Source: Nocardioides iriomotensis (lineage in GTDB: Bacteria; Actinomycetota; Actinomycetes; Propionibacteriales; Nocardioidaceae). Taken from it: a stretch of 64,000 nucleotides of DNA. Shown one piece after another: positions 24,809 to 32,937 of this stretch (positions are counted from its first letter, which is position 1; each line of letters begins with the position of its first letter). The notes beneath the pieces were generated by a model. It did not search any database. It saw nothing but the letters and a program-made list of their open reading frames with translations, and was not told the origin of the DNA. Position numbers and translations under genes: made by a program. The stretch lies in NCBI RefSeq assembly GCF_004168035.1, contig NZ_SDPU01000035.1, positions 248,001-312,000 on the forward strand, read 5' to 3'.

Positions 24809-26227
24809 TCAGATGTCGTAGTAGAGCTCGAACTCGTGCGGGTGCGGCCGCTGCTGCACCGGCGCGATCTCCTGCGTGCGCTTGTAGTGGATCCACGTCT
24901 CGATCAGGTCCGGCGTGAAGACATTGCCGGCGGTGAGGAACTCGTGGTCCGCCTCGAGCGCGTCGAGGACGGCACCGAGCGAGGTCGGCACCTGGTCGAT
25001 CTCGGCCATCTCGTCCGGCGGGAGCTCGTAGATGTCCTTGTCGATCGGGGCGGCCGGCTCGATCTTGTTCTTGATGCCGTCGACACCGGCGAGCATCAGC
25101 GCCGAGAACGCGAGGTACGGGTTCGCCGACGGGTCGGGGAACCGGGTCTCGATGCGCTTGGCCTTCGGGTTGCTGCCCGTGATCGGGATGCGGACCGACG
25201 CCGACCGGTTGCGCGAGGAGTACACCAGCGAGATCGGGGCCTCGAAGCCCGGCACCAGGCGGTGGTAGGAGTTCACCGTCGGGTTCGTGAACGCCAGCAG
25301 CGACGGGGCGTGCTTGAGGATGCCGCCGATGTAGTAGCGCGCCATGTCGGACAGCCCGGCGTAGCCGACCTCGTCGTAGAACAGCGGGTCGCCGTCCTTC
25401 CAGAGCGACTGGTGCACGTGCATGCCGGAGCCGTTGTCACCGAAGATCGGCTTCGGCATGAAGGTGACCGACTTGCCGTTGTGCCAGGCCGTGTTCTTGA
25501 TGATGTACTTGAACTTCATCACGTCGTCGGCGGCGCGGAGCAGCGTGTCGAAGCGGTAGTTGATCTCCGCCTGGCCGGCCGTGCCGACCTCGTGGTGCGC
25601 GCGCTCGACGAGCAGGCCCGAGGCCTCGAGGTTCTTCACCATCTCGTCGCGCAGGTCGCTGTAGTGGTCGTACGGCGCGACGGGGAAGTAGCCACCCTTG
25701 AAGCGGGTCTTGTAGCCCAGGTTGTCGCCCTCGGCGCCGGAGTTCCACCAGCCCTCGACCGAGTCGATGTGGTAGTAGCCCTCGTTGGCGTCGGTGGAGT
25801 AGCGGACGGAGTCGAAGATGTAGAACTCCGCCTCGGGAGCGAAGTACGCCGTGTCCGCGATGCCCGTCGTCTCGAGGTAGGACAGCGCCTTGCGGGCGAT
25901 GTTGCGCGGGTCGCGGGAGTAGGCCTCGCCCGTGATCGGGTCGTGGATGAAGAAGTTCAGGACCAGGGTCTTGGCGGTCCGGAACGGGTCGATGAAGGCG
26001 GTGGTCGGGTCCGGGAACAGCGCCATGTCGGACTCGTTGATGGCCTGGAAGCCGCGGATCGAGCTGCCGTCGAAGGCCAGACCGTCCTCGAAGACGCTCT
26101 TGTCGAACGACGACACGGGGACCGTGAAGTGCTGCATGATGCCCGGCAGGTCGCAGAACCGGATGTCGACCATCTCGACGCCCTCGTCCTTGACGTACTT
26201 CAGCAGCTCTTCGCTGTTTGCGAACAT
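24809..26227 (-). CDS. glnA: Glutamine synthetase, type I
   Basis: A 472-residue GSI enzyme that makes glutamine from glutamate, ammonia and ATP as a dodecamer. The beta-grasp N-terminus ([20 protein letters not shown]) and catalytic patterns FDGSSIRGF, the GSGMHVHQS active-site loop and [20 protein letters not shown] are complete. [13 protein letters not shown] contains the Tyr that is adenylylated in GSI-beta enzymes, so activity is probably controlled by adenylylation. The ATG at 26227 has a GGAGGA ribosome site. Upstream lie two GlnR boxes and TAGGTT. The start chosen gives the standard length; longer in-frame starts run through the promoter. Confidence 0.98.
   Translation of the reverse strand: MFANSEELLKYVKDEGVEMVDIRFCDLPGIMQHFTVPVSSFDKSVFEDGLAFDGSSIRGFQAINESDMALFPDPTTAFIDPFRTAKTLVLNFFIHDPITGEAYSRDPRNIARKALSYLETTGIADTAYFAPEAEFYIFDSVRYSTDANEGYYHIDSVEGWWNSGAEGDNLGYKTRFKGGYFPVAPYDHYSDLRDEMVKNLEASGLLVERAHHEVGTAGQAEINYRFDTLLRAADDVMKFKYIIKNTAWHNGKSVTFMPKPIFGDNGSGMHVHQSLWKDGDPLFYDEVGYAGLSDMARYYIGGILKHAPSLLAFTNPTVNSYHRLVPGFEAPISLVYSSRNRSASVRIPITGSNPKAKRIETRFPDPSANPYLAFSALMLAGVDGIKNKIEPAAPIDKDIYELPPDEMAEIDQVPTSLGAVLDALEADHEFLTAGNVFTPDLIETWIHYKRTQEIAPVQQRPHPHEFELYYDI
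24811..24823. other. Right copy of the 13-bp repeat, within the 3' end of glnA
   Basis: AGATGTCGTAGTA forms the last codons of glnA and part of the stop. The identical left copy is at 21104-21116, 3.7 kb away. See the findings for the integrative-element interpretation. Confidence 0.5.
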
Positions 26228-26303
26228 TCGTCCTCCTGCGGCCGCGGGTCGCGGCCATGAATCCATCACATGTGTCAGGTGCGGCGCTGCACCACTGATC
26301 CGC

Positions 26304-26309
26304 AACCTA
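26304..26309 (-). promoter_or_regulatory. Probable -10 element of glnA
   Basis: TAGGTT on the minus strand, about 77 bases before the glnA ATG and 10 bases downstream of the proximal GlnR box, leaves a leader of roughly 70 bases. Confidence 0.6.
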
Positions 26310-26319
26310 CGGAGATGCG

Positions 26320-26357
26320 GTTTCTCGACCGTATCCGGTTTGTTTCGTCCATGTAAC
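26320..26357 (-). promoter_or_regulatory. Tandem GlnR boxes upstream of glnA
   Basis: On the minus strand the sequence reads GTTAC-ATGGAC-GAAAC, six bases, then GATAC-GGTCGA-GAAAC. This fits the GlnR consensus gTnAC-n6-GaAAC twice, with the n6 spacing between boxes known from Streptomyces glnA. Only one consensus base deviates (A for T in the second box). GlnR should activate or tune glnA under nitrogen limitation. Confidence 0.9.
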
Positions 26358-26417
26358 AGACCTCTGGACCGCTCGGGCGGTACGGCGACCCGCGGAGCGG
26401 CTCGGTAGGTTGACGCC

Positions 26418-26831
26418 GTGAACACCGACGCGCCGTACCCCGGTCAACGGCTCGGCGTGCCCGCCGACGGACCAGGCTCCGTGGCGTCCTGGGGCCGGCG
26501 GCTCCTCGCGCTGGTCGTCGACTGGGCGGCGTCCCTGCTCGTCGCCGGCCTCGTCTTCGGACGCGAGGTCTGGGGCCAGGACTGGCAGGCGTGGATGCCG
26601 ATGGCGGTGTTCCTCGTCGAGGCGAGCCTCCTGACGGCGCTGCTCGGCGGCTCGTTCGGCCAGCTCGTGCTGCGACTCGGCGTCGCGCGGCTCGACGGCA
26701 GGCCGGTCAACCTGCTCCAGGCGCTCGGCCGGACGGCGCTGATCTGCCTGGTGGTGCCGCCGCTGGTGTTCAACCGCGACAACCGCGGCCTGCACGACCT
26801 GGCGTTCGGCACGGTCGCGCTGCGGCGCTGA
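26418..26831 (+). CDS. RDD family membrane protein
   Basis: A 137-residue protein with three hydrophobic segments and the RDD signature residues (Arg in [12 protein letters not shown] with the following Asp, and a late [13 protein letters not shown]). Function of the family is uncertain; ion exchange has been reported for some members. Actinobacteria commonly keep an RDD gene beside glnA. TAGGTT (26406-26411) lies six bases before the GTG, a leaderless start. It is divergent from glnA across a 190-base region that also holds the GlnR boxes. Confidence 0.88.
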   Translation: MNTDAPYPGQRLGVPADGPGSVASWGRRLLALVVDWAASLLVAGLVFGREVWGQDWQAWMPMAVFLVEASLLTALLGGSFGQLVLRLGVARLDGRPVNLLQALGRTALICLVVPPLVFNRDNRGLHDLAFGTVALRR

Positions 26832-26841
26832 CGGCCGGCGG

Positions 26842-28089
26842 TCAGGGGCGCACCAGCCGGAGCTGCGCCACGTCGAGGTAGCCCGTGCGGAACCCGGCCT
26901 CGCAGTAGGCGAGGTAGTACTCCCACATCCGCCGGAACCGGTCGTCGAAGCCGAGGTCCGCCACCCGCGACCAGCTGGCGCCGAACTTCTCGCGCCACAG
27001 CCGCAGCGTGTGGGCGTAGTGCTGACCCATCCCGTCGACCCGGTCGAGCGCCAGCGCTGTGTGCGACGTGAGCGTCTCCTCGATCGCCCGCACCGACGGG
27101 AGCAGGCCGCCCGGGAAGATGTACTTGTGGATCCAGGTGTAGGTGTCCCGGGTCGCGAGGTAGCGGTCGTGCTCCATCAGGATCGCCTGGATCGAGACGG
27201 CACCGCCGGGGGCGAGGAGGGCGTCGATGGCGCCGAAGTAGGTCGGCCAGTACTTCTCGCCGACCGCCTCGATCATCTCCACGCTGACGATCGCGTCGAA
27301 CAGCCCGGTCTGGTCGCGGTAGTCGCGCAGCGCGATCTCGACGCGGTCGCCGACCCCGGCGGCGTCGACGCGCTGCTGGGCGAGCGCGGCTTGCTCCGAG
27401 GAGATCGTCAGCGTCGTGACGTGCGCGCCGCGGCGGGCGGCCCGGATCGCGAGTGTTCCCCAGCCGGTGCCGATCTCCAGCACCCGGCTGCCCTCGGTGA
27501 CGCCGGCCTGGTCGAGGACGGCGTCGATCTTGCGCAGCTGCGCGGCCTCCAGGTCGGGAAGGGCCGGGTCGGTGTCGAGGGAGTCGAACAGCGCCGAGGA
27601 GTACATCATCGACGGGTCGAGGAACGCCGCGAACATCTCGTTGGAGAGGTCGTAGTGCGCCTCGATGTTCCTGCGCGCGCCGGCGACGGTGTTCTCGGGG
27701 TTCAGCCCGCGGGGCAGCACCGCGTGCCGCATCTTGTAGAACACCGGCTTGATCAGGCTGGTCATCCGCTCGGCGAACGGCGCCAGCGCGTCGGCGAGGT
27801 CGGTGCCCGGCGCGGCGCGCCACTCGCCGGCCATGTAGGCCTCGCCGAGACCGATCATCGGGCTCTGCGCGAGCCGGGCGAAGAACGCGTCCGGCTCGTC
27901 GATCACCAGCGTCGGCGCGCCCGGTGCGCGGGCGCCGTACACCTCACCGGTGGCGAGCCGGGCGGTCACCGGCATCGGCTTCAGGATGCGGGCCAGGACC
28001 CGCTTGGCGATCGCGCCGCGCAGGCCGTAGGTCGGGGCGGGAGCGAGCGCCTGCGAAGCGTTGGGGACAACAGGTGCGAGGGACGTCAT
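26842..28089 (-). CDS. Cyclopropane-fatty-acyl-phospholipid synthase family methyltransferase
   Basis: A 415-residue SAM-dependent lipid methyltransferase. The SAM-binding motif is VLEIGTGWGTLAIRAARRG; AHYDLSNEMFAAFLDPSMMYSSA and EMIEAVGEKYWPTYF are the conserved CFA-synthase blocks, and HKYIFPGGLLPS is the late active-site block. It adds a methylene or methyl group to unsaturated acyl chains of membrane phospholipids. The ATG overlaps the stop of the DUF1365 gene (ATGA), and the set forms a four-gene operon with the FAD oxidoreductase and an AlaX-like gene. The exact product (cyclopropane, methyl branch or other) is not decided by sequence. Confidence 0.92.
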   Translation of the reverse strand: MTSLAPVVPNASQALAPAPTYGLRGAIAKRVLARILKPMPVTARLATGEVYGARAPGAPTLVIDEPDAFFARLAQSPMIGLGEAYMAGEWRAAPGTDLADALAPFAERMTSLIKPVFYKMRHAVLPRGLNPENTVAGARRNIEAHYDLSNEMFAAFLDPSMMYSSALFDSLDTDPALPDLEAAQLRKIDAVLDQAGVTEGSRVLEIGTGWGTLAIRAARRGAHVTTLTISSEQAALAQQRVDAAGVGDRVEIALRDYRDQTGLFDAIVSVEMIEAVGEKYWPTYFGAIDALLAPGGAVSIQAILMEHDRYLATRDTYTWIHKYIFPGGLLPSVRAIEETLTSHTALALDRVDGMGQHYAHTLRLWREKFGASWSRVADLGFDDRFRRMWEYYLAYCEAGFRTGYLDVAQLRLVRP

Positions 28090-28826
28090 GCCATGCCTTC
28101 CGGTGCTTCGTGCGGCCGCCGCGGGATGACCGGGAGGCGGCGCAGCCAGAGCCTGATGCCGTGCCAGCGGATCAGCGCGGACACGCGGTGGGACGGGAGC
28201 GGGTTGCGCGCCACGGCGGCGAGCGTACGTCGGGCCGTGGCGGGCGACAGGGGGCCGTCGACGGAGGCGGTGAACACCGTCTCGTCCTCCTGGCTCAGCG
28301 AGATCGCGACGGCGACCCGGTCGCCGGTGAGCCGGGTGCGGATGTCGTAGCGGCCCTCGACGGTGAAGAACGGCGAGACGTAGAACTCCTTGTCGACCGC
28401 GGCCGCGCCGTTCTCGACGGCCAGCGGGTAGCAGTGCCGCTCGCCGTAGGTGTTGTGCACCTCGGCGAGCACGCCCTCGACCCGGCCCTCGGCGTCGAGG
28501 CAGAAGTACGTCGTCAGCGGGTCGAACACGTAGCCCAGCGACCGCGCGTTGGCGAGCACGAGCACCCGGTCGGCCGACCAGCCGAGCCCCTGCGCGTCGA
28601 GGAACGAGCGCACCTTGGCCAGGAGCGGCCGGTCGTCGCCCGCGGCGAAGTGGTCGACGGCGCGGATCGACGCCAGCGGGCGCAGCCAGCGCGGGAAGGC
28701 CGCATCGGGCGCGGCCGCGTCGACGAGCCACATCGTCGTCCGGTGCGCGAACTCGTAGCGGAACGGGCGGTTGCGGCGGTGCCGCACGCGCGCCCGGACC
28801 ACCGCGGGGGTCGGGCCGGCCGTCAC
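28086..28826 (-). CDS. DUF1365 family protein
   Basis: A 246-residue protein with the DUF1365 hallmarks: an N-terminal RHRRNRPFRYEF, a conserved LGYVFDPLTTYFCLD, EVHNTYGERHCY and FYVSPFFTVEGRYD. DUF1365 genes nearly always sit between an FAD-dependent amine-oxidase-like gene and a cyclopropane synthase gene, exactly as here, and are linked with fatty-acid modification; their own chemistry is unknown. Both ends overlap neighbours by four bases, so the three products are likely made in fixed proportion. Confidence 0.92.
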   Translation of the reverse strand: MTAGPTPAVVRARVRHRRNRPFRYEFAHRTTMWLVDAAAPDAAFPRWLRPLASIRAVDHFAAGDDRPLLAKVRSFLDAQGLGWSADRVLVLANARSLGYVFDPLTTYFCLDAEGRVEGVLAEVHNTYGERHCYPLAVENGAAAVDKEFYVSPFFTVEGRYDIRTRLTGDRVAVAISLSQEDETVFTASVDGPLSPATARRTLAAVARNPLPSHRVSALIRWHGIRLWLRRLPVIPRRPHEAPEGMA

Positions 28827-30112
28827 CAGGAGGCCCCCAGCGCGCGAGCGGCGTCGACGCCCGAACGGCAGCCGTCCTCGTGGAAGCCCCAGCCGTGGTA
28901 GGCGCCGGCGAAGGCGAGCCGGTCGTCCTTCAGCCCGGCCAGCCGCCGCTGGGCGGCGACGCTGGCGGGGGAGTAGGTGGGATGCCGGTAGGTCATCGTC
29001 GCGACGACGTCGTCCGGGGCCGCGCCCTCGTCGGGGTTGAGCGTGACCAGCAGCGGGTCGGCCTCGGGGTGCGCTTGCAGCCGGTTCATCCAGTAGGTGA
29101 CGCGGGTCCGGTCGGTGAGCGTGTCGCAGTCCTCCAGCCGGTAGTTCCAGCTCGCCCGCGCCCGGGCGTGCGCCGGGAGGAAGGACGTGTCGCGGTGCAG
29201 CCAGGTGAGGTTCGTGGAGTAGCCGAACGTGCCGAGCACGTCCTGCTCCTCGTCGCCGGCGTCGGTGAGCAGGTCGAGCGCGATGTCGGCCGGAGTCGCG
29301 ATCACGACCTTGTCGAAGCCGACGTGCTCGGTGGGCCCGCCGCCGGCCGGCTGGACGTCGAGCTCGACCGCCTCGGGCTTGCGGCTCACCGCGACGACGC
29401 GGTGCCCGGGCCGGACCGCGTCGAGCCGGCTCGTGATCGCCTCGACGTACGACCGGGAGCCGCCGACCACGGTGTGCCAGGTGGGGGCGTCGCCGAGGGT
29501 GAGGAAGCCGTGGTGGTCGAGGAACGCGAAGAGGTACGCCGCGGGGTAGGCGAGCGCGTCGGCGTGACCCATCGACCAGACGCAGGAGACGACCGGCAGG
29601 GCGTAGTGGGTGACGAAGTGGGTGTCGAAGCCGTGCTGCTCGAGGAACTGCCCGTAGCTCAGGTCGGGGTCGGCCGGGCCGTCGAGCAGCGCGCGGGCCT
29701 CCTTCTGGAACCGGCGCACGCCGAGCAGCAGCCGCCAGAACGTCGGGTCCACGGCCCGGCGGCGCTGCGCGAAGATGCCGTCTGCGCGGGTGCCGCCCTT
29801 GTAGCTCAGCCCGCAGCCCTCGCAGCTGATGCTCATGCTCATCTCGGTCGGCCGGGTCTCCACGCCGAGCTCGGCGAACAGCCGGCGTAGCAGCGGGTAG
29901 GTCCGGTCGTTGAGCACGATGAAGCCCGAGTCGACGGGGACGACGCGGCCGTCGGAGAGGGGTACGTCGTGGGTGTGGGCGTGCCCGCCGAGACGGTCCT
30001 CGGCCTCGAAGAGCGTGACGTGGTGGCTCGGCTGGAGCAGGTAGGCGGCGGTGAGGCCGGACACGCCGGCCCCCACCACGGCGACGCGGGGGCGGGCGTC
30101 AGGGGTCGTCAT
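28823..30112 (-). CDS. FAD-dependent oxidoreductase (amine-oxidase fold) of the CFA-DUF1365 cluster
   Basis: A 429-residue flavoprotein. The FAD-binding GxGxxG loop is VAVVGAGVSGLTAAYLL, followed by LFEAEDRLGGHAHTHDV, the second dinucleotide-binding signature. The C-terminal region (AFAGAYHGWGFHEDGCRSGVDA) closes the FAD site. In known clusters this protein is thought to oxidise or desaturate a modified acyl chain together with the methyltransferase. The ATG overlaps the AlaX-like stop codon. Function in this organism is inferred from operon context. Confidence 0.9.
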   Translation of the reverse strand: MTTPDARPRVAVVGAGVSGLTAAYLLQPSHHVTLFEAEDRLGGHAHTHDVPLSDGRVVPVDSGFIVLNDRTYPLLRRLFAELGVETRPTEMSMSISCEGCGLSYKGGTRADGIFAQRRRAVDPTFWRLLLGVRRFQKEARALLDGPADPDLSYGQFLEQHGFDTHFVTHYALPVVSCVWSMGHADALAYPAAYLFAFLDHHGFLTLGDAPTWHTVVGGSRSYVEAITSRLDAVRPGHRVVAVSRKPEAVELDVQPAGGGPTEHVGFDKVVIATPADIALDLLTDAGDEEQDVLGTFGYSTNLTWLHRDTSFLPAHARARASWNYRLEDCDTLTDRTRVTYWMNRLQAHPEADPLLVTLNPDEGAAPDDVVATMTYRHPTYSPASVAAQRRLAGLKDDRLAFAGAYHGWGFHEDGCRSGVDAARALGASW

Positions 30113-30927
30113 GCACCGGGTTCGTGGTCGGCGGTCCCGGGGATTGGTCCGTCGACGACCTCGAGGCGGACCCGTTTGTTGCCCTTGCCCTTCGACTCCG
30201 TGCCGGTGACGCGGACGCCGCCGACCTCGGAGGTGTCGAGCACGTGGGTGCCGCCGTCGGCCTGCTTGTCGAGGCCGACGATGTCGATGACCCGCAGCGG
30301 GTCGATCTCGCGGGGGATGAGGTTGGCGCTGGTGCGGATCAGCGCGTGGTCCTCGTCGGCGACCTCACGCCCGACGAACTCCACGAGGATGCGGTGCGCC
30401 CGGGCGATCTCCTGGTTGATCCGGGCCTCGACCTCGCGTCCGAACTCGGCCGACATCGACGGCAGTGGGAAGTCCAGACGGCCCCGGCCGGGGTCCATGT
30501 TGCCGCCGGTCACCGCGACCTGGTGGTCGGCCCAGATCACCCCGCAGAGGATGTGCAGCGCCGTGTGCGTGCGCATCGTGAGGTGGCGGCGCTCCCAGTC
30601 GAGGAGACCCTCGACCGTGGCGCCCGGGTCGGGCAGGCCCGCCTCGGGGTCCAGCCAGTGCCAGATCCTGCCCCGGTCGCGGCCCACCTTGGTGACCGCC
30701 GCCTCGCCGTCGCCCCAGCGCAGCGTGCCGAGGTCGTGCGGCTGACCGCCGCCGCCGGGGTAGAACGCCGTGCGCGCCAGCAGCACCCGGCCGCCCTCGA
30801 CGTCGACCTCCTCGACCTCGGCCTCGAAGTCGCGCATGTAGGCGTCCACCGCGAACAGCTCCCGCGCGGCCAGCTCCGCCGGCGCGTTGTCGGGGACCGG
30901 CCGGTCGGCTCGTCCGGGTACCGCCAT
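30109..30927 (-). CDS. AlaX-like alanyl-tRNA editing protein
   Basis: A 272-residue protein of the AlaX/alanyl-tRNA synthetase editing family. The N-terminal domain has TAFYPGGGGQPHDLG and the C-terminal one the zinc motif HTALH (HxxxH) and GGTHVLDTSEVG. The residue before GGTH, normally the zinc-binding Cys of CGGTH, is Asp here, so zinc binding may be altered. It hydrolyses mischarged Ser- or Gly-tRNA(Ala) in known members. A GGAGGG ribosome site precedes the ATG. Unusually, it heads the lipid-modification operon by overlapping it with ATGA. Confidence 0.85.
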   Translation of the reverse strand: MAVPGRADRPVPDNAPAELAARELFAVDAYMRDFEAEVEEVDVEGGRVLLARTAFYPGGGGQPHDLGTLRWGDGEAAVTKVGRDRGRIWHWLDPEAGLPDPGATVEGLLDWERRHLTMRTHTALHILCGVIWADHQVAVTGGNMDPGRGRLDFPLPSMSAEFGREVEARINQEIARAHRILVEFVGREVADEDHALIRTSANLIPREIDPLRVIDIVGLDKQADGGTHVLDTSEVGGVRVTGTESKGKGNKRVRLEVVDGPIPGTADHEPGA

Positions 30928-31023
30928 GGTCCTGCTCCCTCCGTCGCCACTTGCTGCCCGTTCCGCCCCTCGGGCAAACGCCGTCGACCCCGGCGGGTCG
31001 TTACCGCCCGTCAGGACGGCGCC

Positions 31024-31029
31024 GTACGC
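31024..31029 (+). promoter_or_regulatory. Probable -10 element of the lipoprotein gene
   Basis: TACGCT about 35 bases before the ATG at 31064, followed by the GAAGGGGGAG ribosome site. Confidence 0.5.
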
Positions 31030-31063
31030 TTCAGGAAGACCCTAGGCCCGAAGGGGGAGCTGC

Positions 31064-31957
31064 ATGCGTTCCCAGCGCGTCATGACCCGCGTCCTGTCCG
31101 GCGTCGCCGGATCCGTCCTGCTGCTGACCGTGGCGGCGTGTGCCGGCGATGGCACCGGCACCGCCGAGGACACGCCCGGCAGCGACACCGCCTCGTCGGC
31201 CGGCGTCGAGGAGTCGCCCGCCGCGGACGACACCGCGGAGTCGCCATCGGCGGACAGCGAGACCGAGGCGGAGGGTGGCTACGACTCCGCCGAGCTGCTC
31301 GACGCGATGAAGGCGGCGATCGCTGACGCCGAGTCCGCGCACGTGACCATGGAGGTCAACGGCAACGGGCAGCAGGCCATGACGGGCGAGGGCGACGTCT
31401 CGTACGCCGGTGACTCCACCGCGATGCAGATGACGATGTCGATCCCGCAGATGGGCACCGGCGAGATGGAGATCCGGATGCTCGACGGCGTGATGTACAT
31501 GGCGATGCCGCCGATGACGCCCAAGGGCAAGTTCATCAAGATCGACACCAACGACCCCAACAGCCCGCTCGGTGACCTGAGTGGGGTCACGACCGGCGAT
31601 CCGCTGGCGACGTTCGACGCGTTCGACGCCGGTCTGCAGGACGTCGAGTACGTCGGTGCCGAGAGCGTCGAGGGCGAGCAGATGGACCACTACATCCTCA
31701 CCGTCGACGCCAAGAAGGCCGCCAAGGCTCAGGGCCAGAAGTGGCAGCAGGGGATGCCCGACACCATCTCCTACGACATGTGGCTCGACGACTCCGACCT
31801 GATGCGTCGCATCGAGTTCGACATGGGCGCGATGATGGGCCAGTCCGGCGGCACCGGCGGCATGGTGATGACGATGTCCGACTGGGGCAAGCCGGTCTCG
31901 GTCAAGGCCCCGCCGGCCAAGGACCTCATGGAGATGCCGGGGGCACCCCAGAGCTGA
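31064..31957 (+). CDS. Secreted lipoprotein, LppX/LprG-like or DUF6612-like
   Basis: A 297-residue lipoprotein. The signal peptide ends in the lipobox TVAAC, with Cys26 as the lipid-modified residue. An acidic, low-complexity linker (about 27-70) precedes a LolA/LppX-type beta-rich domain (about 80-290) rich in Met (QMTMSIPQMGTGEMEIRMLD, MYMAMPPMTPKG). Family members carry lipids or sense envelope state. The 3' end overlaps the convergent LysR gene by 32 bases. Whether it binds lipid is not shown. Confidence 0.83.
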   Translation: MRSQRVMTRVLSGVAGSVLLLTVAACAGDGTGTAEDTPGSDTASSAGVEESPAADDTAESPSADSETEAEGGYDSAELLDAMKAAIADAESAHVTMEVNGNGQQAMTGEGDVSYAGDSTAMQMTMSIPQMGTGEMEIRMLDGVMYMAMPPMTPKGKFIKIDTNDPNSPLGDLSGVTTGDPLATFDAFDAGLQDVEYVGAESVEGEQMDHYILTVDAKKAAKAQGQKWQQGMPDTISYDMWLDDSDLMRRIEFDMGAMMGQSGGTGGMVMTMSDWGKPVSVKAPPAKDLMEMPGAPQS

Positions 31958-32873
31958 CCGGGCCCAGCAGCGCGGGGAGCACGTCCTCGACGCTGCGCCG
32001 GAGCAGCCGCACCGGCGCCGCGTCCAGCGCCGCCTCGTGCCAGAGCAGCTGGACCGCCCGCGTGGGGGTGCGCCCGGCGACGTCGAGCGCGACCTCGACC
32101 GTGCCGGGACCGCCCGCGCCGCGTGGGGCGACGGTGACGCCGAGGCCGGCCGCGACCAGCCCCGAGGCGGTCGCCAGGTCGCGGCACTCGTAGCTCGGCT
32201 CGACGTCCACGCCGACCTCGGCGACGAGCGCCTCGGTGATCGTGCGCATGCCGTAGCCGTCGGCCATTCGCACCAGCGGCTCGCCCTGGATCGCGGTCAA
32301 CGGGACCGGCGCGTCCGCGCCGGCGAGCCGGTGCTCGGCCGGGACGACCAGCACCAGCTCCTGCTCGCCGAGCACCTCGCTGGTGACGTGCGGCCGCTCG
32401 ACCGGCGCCGGCAGCGCGACCAGCCCGAGGTCGATCTCGCCGTCGGCGACCTGGCCGGCGAGCATGTGCGCGCCGCCCTCGACCAGGTCCACGCGGATCG
32501 CCGGGTGCTCGTCGTGCAGCTGCCGCAGCACCCGGGGCACGAGCTGGGTGCCCATCAGGTGCTGGAAGCCGAAGCGCACGAGCCCCCGCTCCGGGTCGAC
32601 CTCGGCGCGGATCCGCCGGACCGCCGCCTCGGTGTCCGCGACGACCCGCTCGGCGACCGCGGCGAGCTGCTCGCCGTACCTCGTCAGCACGATGCCGCGC
32701 CCGTGCCGACGGACCAGGGGAGCGCCCACTTCGGCGGAGACCCGGGCCAGCGAGCGGCTGAGGGTGGGCTGCGCGACGCCGAGGATGGCGGCGGTGTCGG
32801 TGACGTGCCCGGTCTCGGCGAGGACGGCCAGCTCGCGCCAGGACCGGAGCAGCGACGACAAGTCATGCGTCAT
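31926..32873 (-). CDS. LysR-family transcriptional regulator
   Basis: About 315 residues: an N-terminal winged helix (ETGHVTDTAAILGVAQPTLS, then RSLARVSAEVGAPLVRRHGR) and a periplasmic-binding-protein-like effector domain. ATG 32873 is preferred, with CACACT about seven bases upstream; an ATG eight codons earlier is possible. It is divergent from the MFS gene across about 65 bases, the usual arrangement for a LysR regulator and its target transporter. The effector is not known. Confidence 0.9.
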   Translation of the reverse strand: MTHDLSSLLRSWRELAVLAETGHVTDTAAILGVAQPTLSRSLARVSAEVGAPLVRRHGRGIVLTRYGEQLAAVAERVVADTEAAVRRIRAEVDPERGLVRFGFQHLMGTQLVPRVLRQLHDEHPAIRVDLVEGGAHMLAGQVADGEIDLGLVALPAPVERPHVTSEVLGEQELVLVVPAEHRLAGADAPVPLTAIQGEPLVRMADGYGMRTITEALVAEVGVDVEPSYECRDLATASGLVAAGLGVTVAPRGAGGPGTVEVALDVAGRTPTRAVQLLWHEAALDAAPVRLLRRSVEDVLPALLGPVSSGVPPASP

Positions 32874-32937
32874 GGCTATGAGTGTGCCGTGTCTCATGCA
32901 TTGGAGTCATGGTCGGGTTCCTGGCACCGTCGGACGG

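Noticed and set aside
24524-26260. Plus-strand open frame opposite glnA
   Set aside because: It is the antisense mirror of glnA, which is complete and well supported on the other strand.
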